A stretch of 6,195 nucleotides of DNA from contig CAKUCE010000182.1 in assembly GCA_934643535.1 (NCBI GenBank), positions 1 through 6,195 of the forward strand, given 5' to 3'. Each line of letters opens with the position of its first letter. The stretch's first letter is position 1. A program made the position numbers and the translations under genes. Below, one piece after another: positions 6,178 through 6,195 of this stretch. The notes under the pieces are model-generated. The model was not told where the DNA came from. It ran no database searches and was given only the letters and a program-made list of their open reading frames with translations. This DNA comes from an uncultured Clostridia bacterium. Lineage in GTDB: Bacteria > Bacillota > Clostridia > Christensenellales > Aristaeellaceae.

Positions 6178-6195
6178 CGTGTCACACCTGCGGTG

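Overview
The window is a GC-rich stretch of bacterial chromosome. It carries the second half of a nusA–infB-type translation operon, with all genes on the plus strand: infB (5' end outside the window), rbfA, a DHH/DHHA1 phosphoesterase of the NrnA type, truB and ribF. An intrinsic terminator closes the set at about 6146-6177. Having nrnA between rbfA and truB, strong AGGAGG-type ribosome binding sites and the Firmicutes-type protein sequences point to a GC-rich member of the Clostridia, perhaps a gut lineage. Genus or family cannot be read from this sequence.

Layout: 1-2718 is infB (translation initiation factor IF-2), open at the left edge. Its N-terminal region is low in complexity and holds nine tandem copies of a 30-bp unit encoding GPYGRPANPQ. 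Positions 2719-3031 are a 313-bp gap without a convincing gene but rich in hairpins, including a terminator-like stem-loop at 2944-2970 and a hairpin that covers part of the rbfA Shine-Dalgarno. From rbfA onward the genes are tightly packed: rbfA/nrnA overlap by 11 nt, nrnA/truB overlap as ATGA, and truB/ribF are 10 nt apart. Positions 6099-6195 hold only the operon terminator and a few flanking bases.

The genes share the theme of making and maturing the translation apparatus. IF-2 positions initiator tRNA, RbfA matures the 30S subunit, NrnA recycles the last short RNA fragments (and possibly pAp), and TruB makes pseudouridine 55 in tRNA. RibF is a flavin cofactor enzyme that commonly rides in this operon. 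Two points stand out. This RibF keeps the FMN adenylyltransferase domain but lacks the recognisable riboflavin kinase motif. The long structured infB-rbfA gap could separate or tune expression of the two halves of the operon. I see no mobile element, CRISPR array, tRNA or rRNA, and no evidence for a wholly new system.
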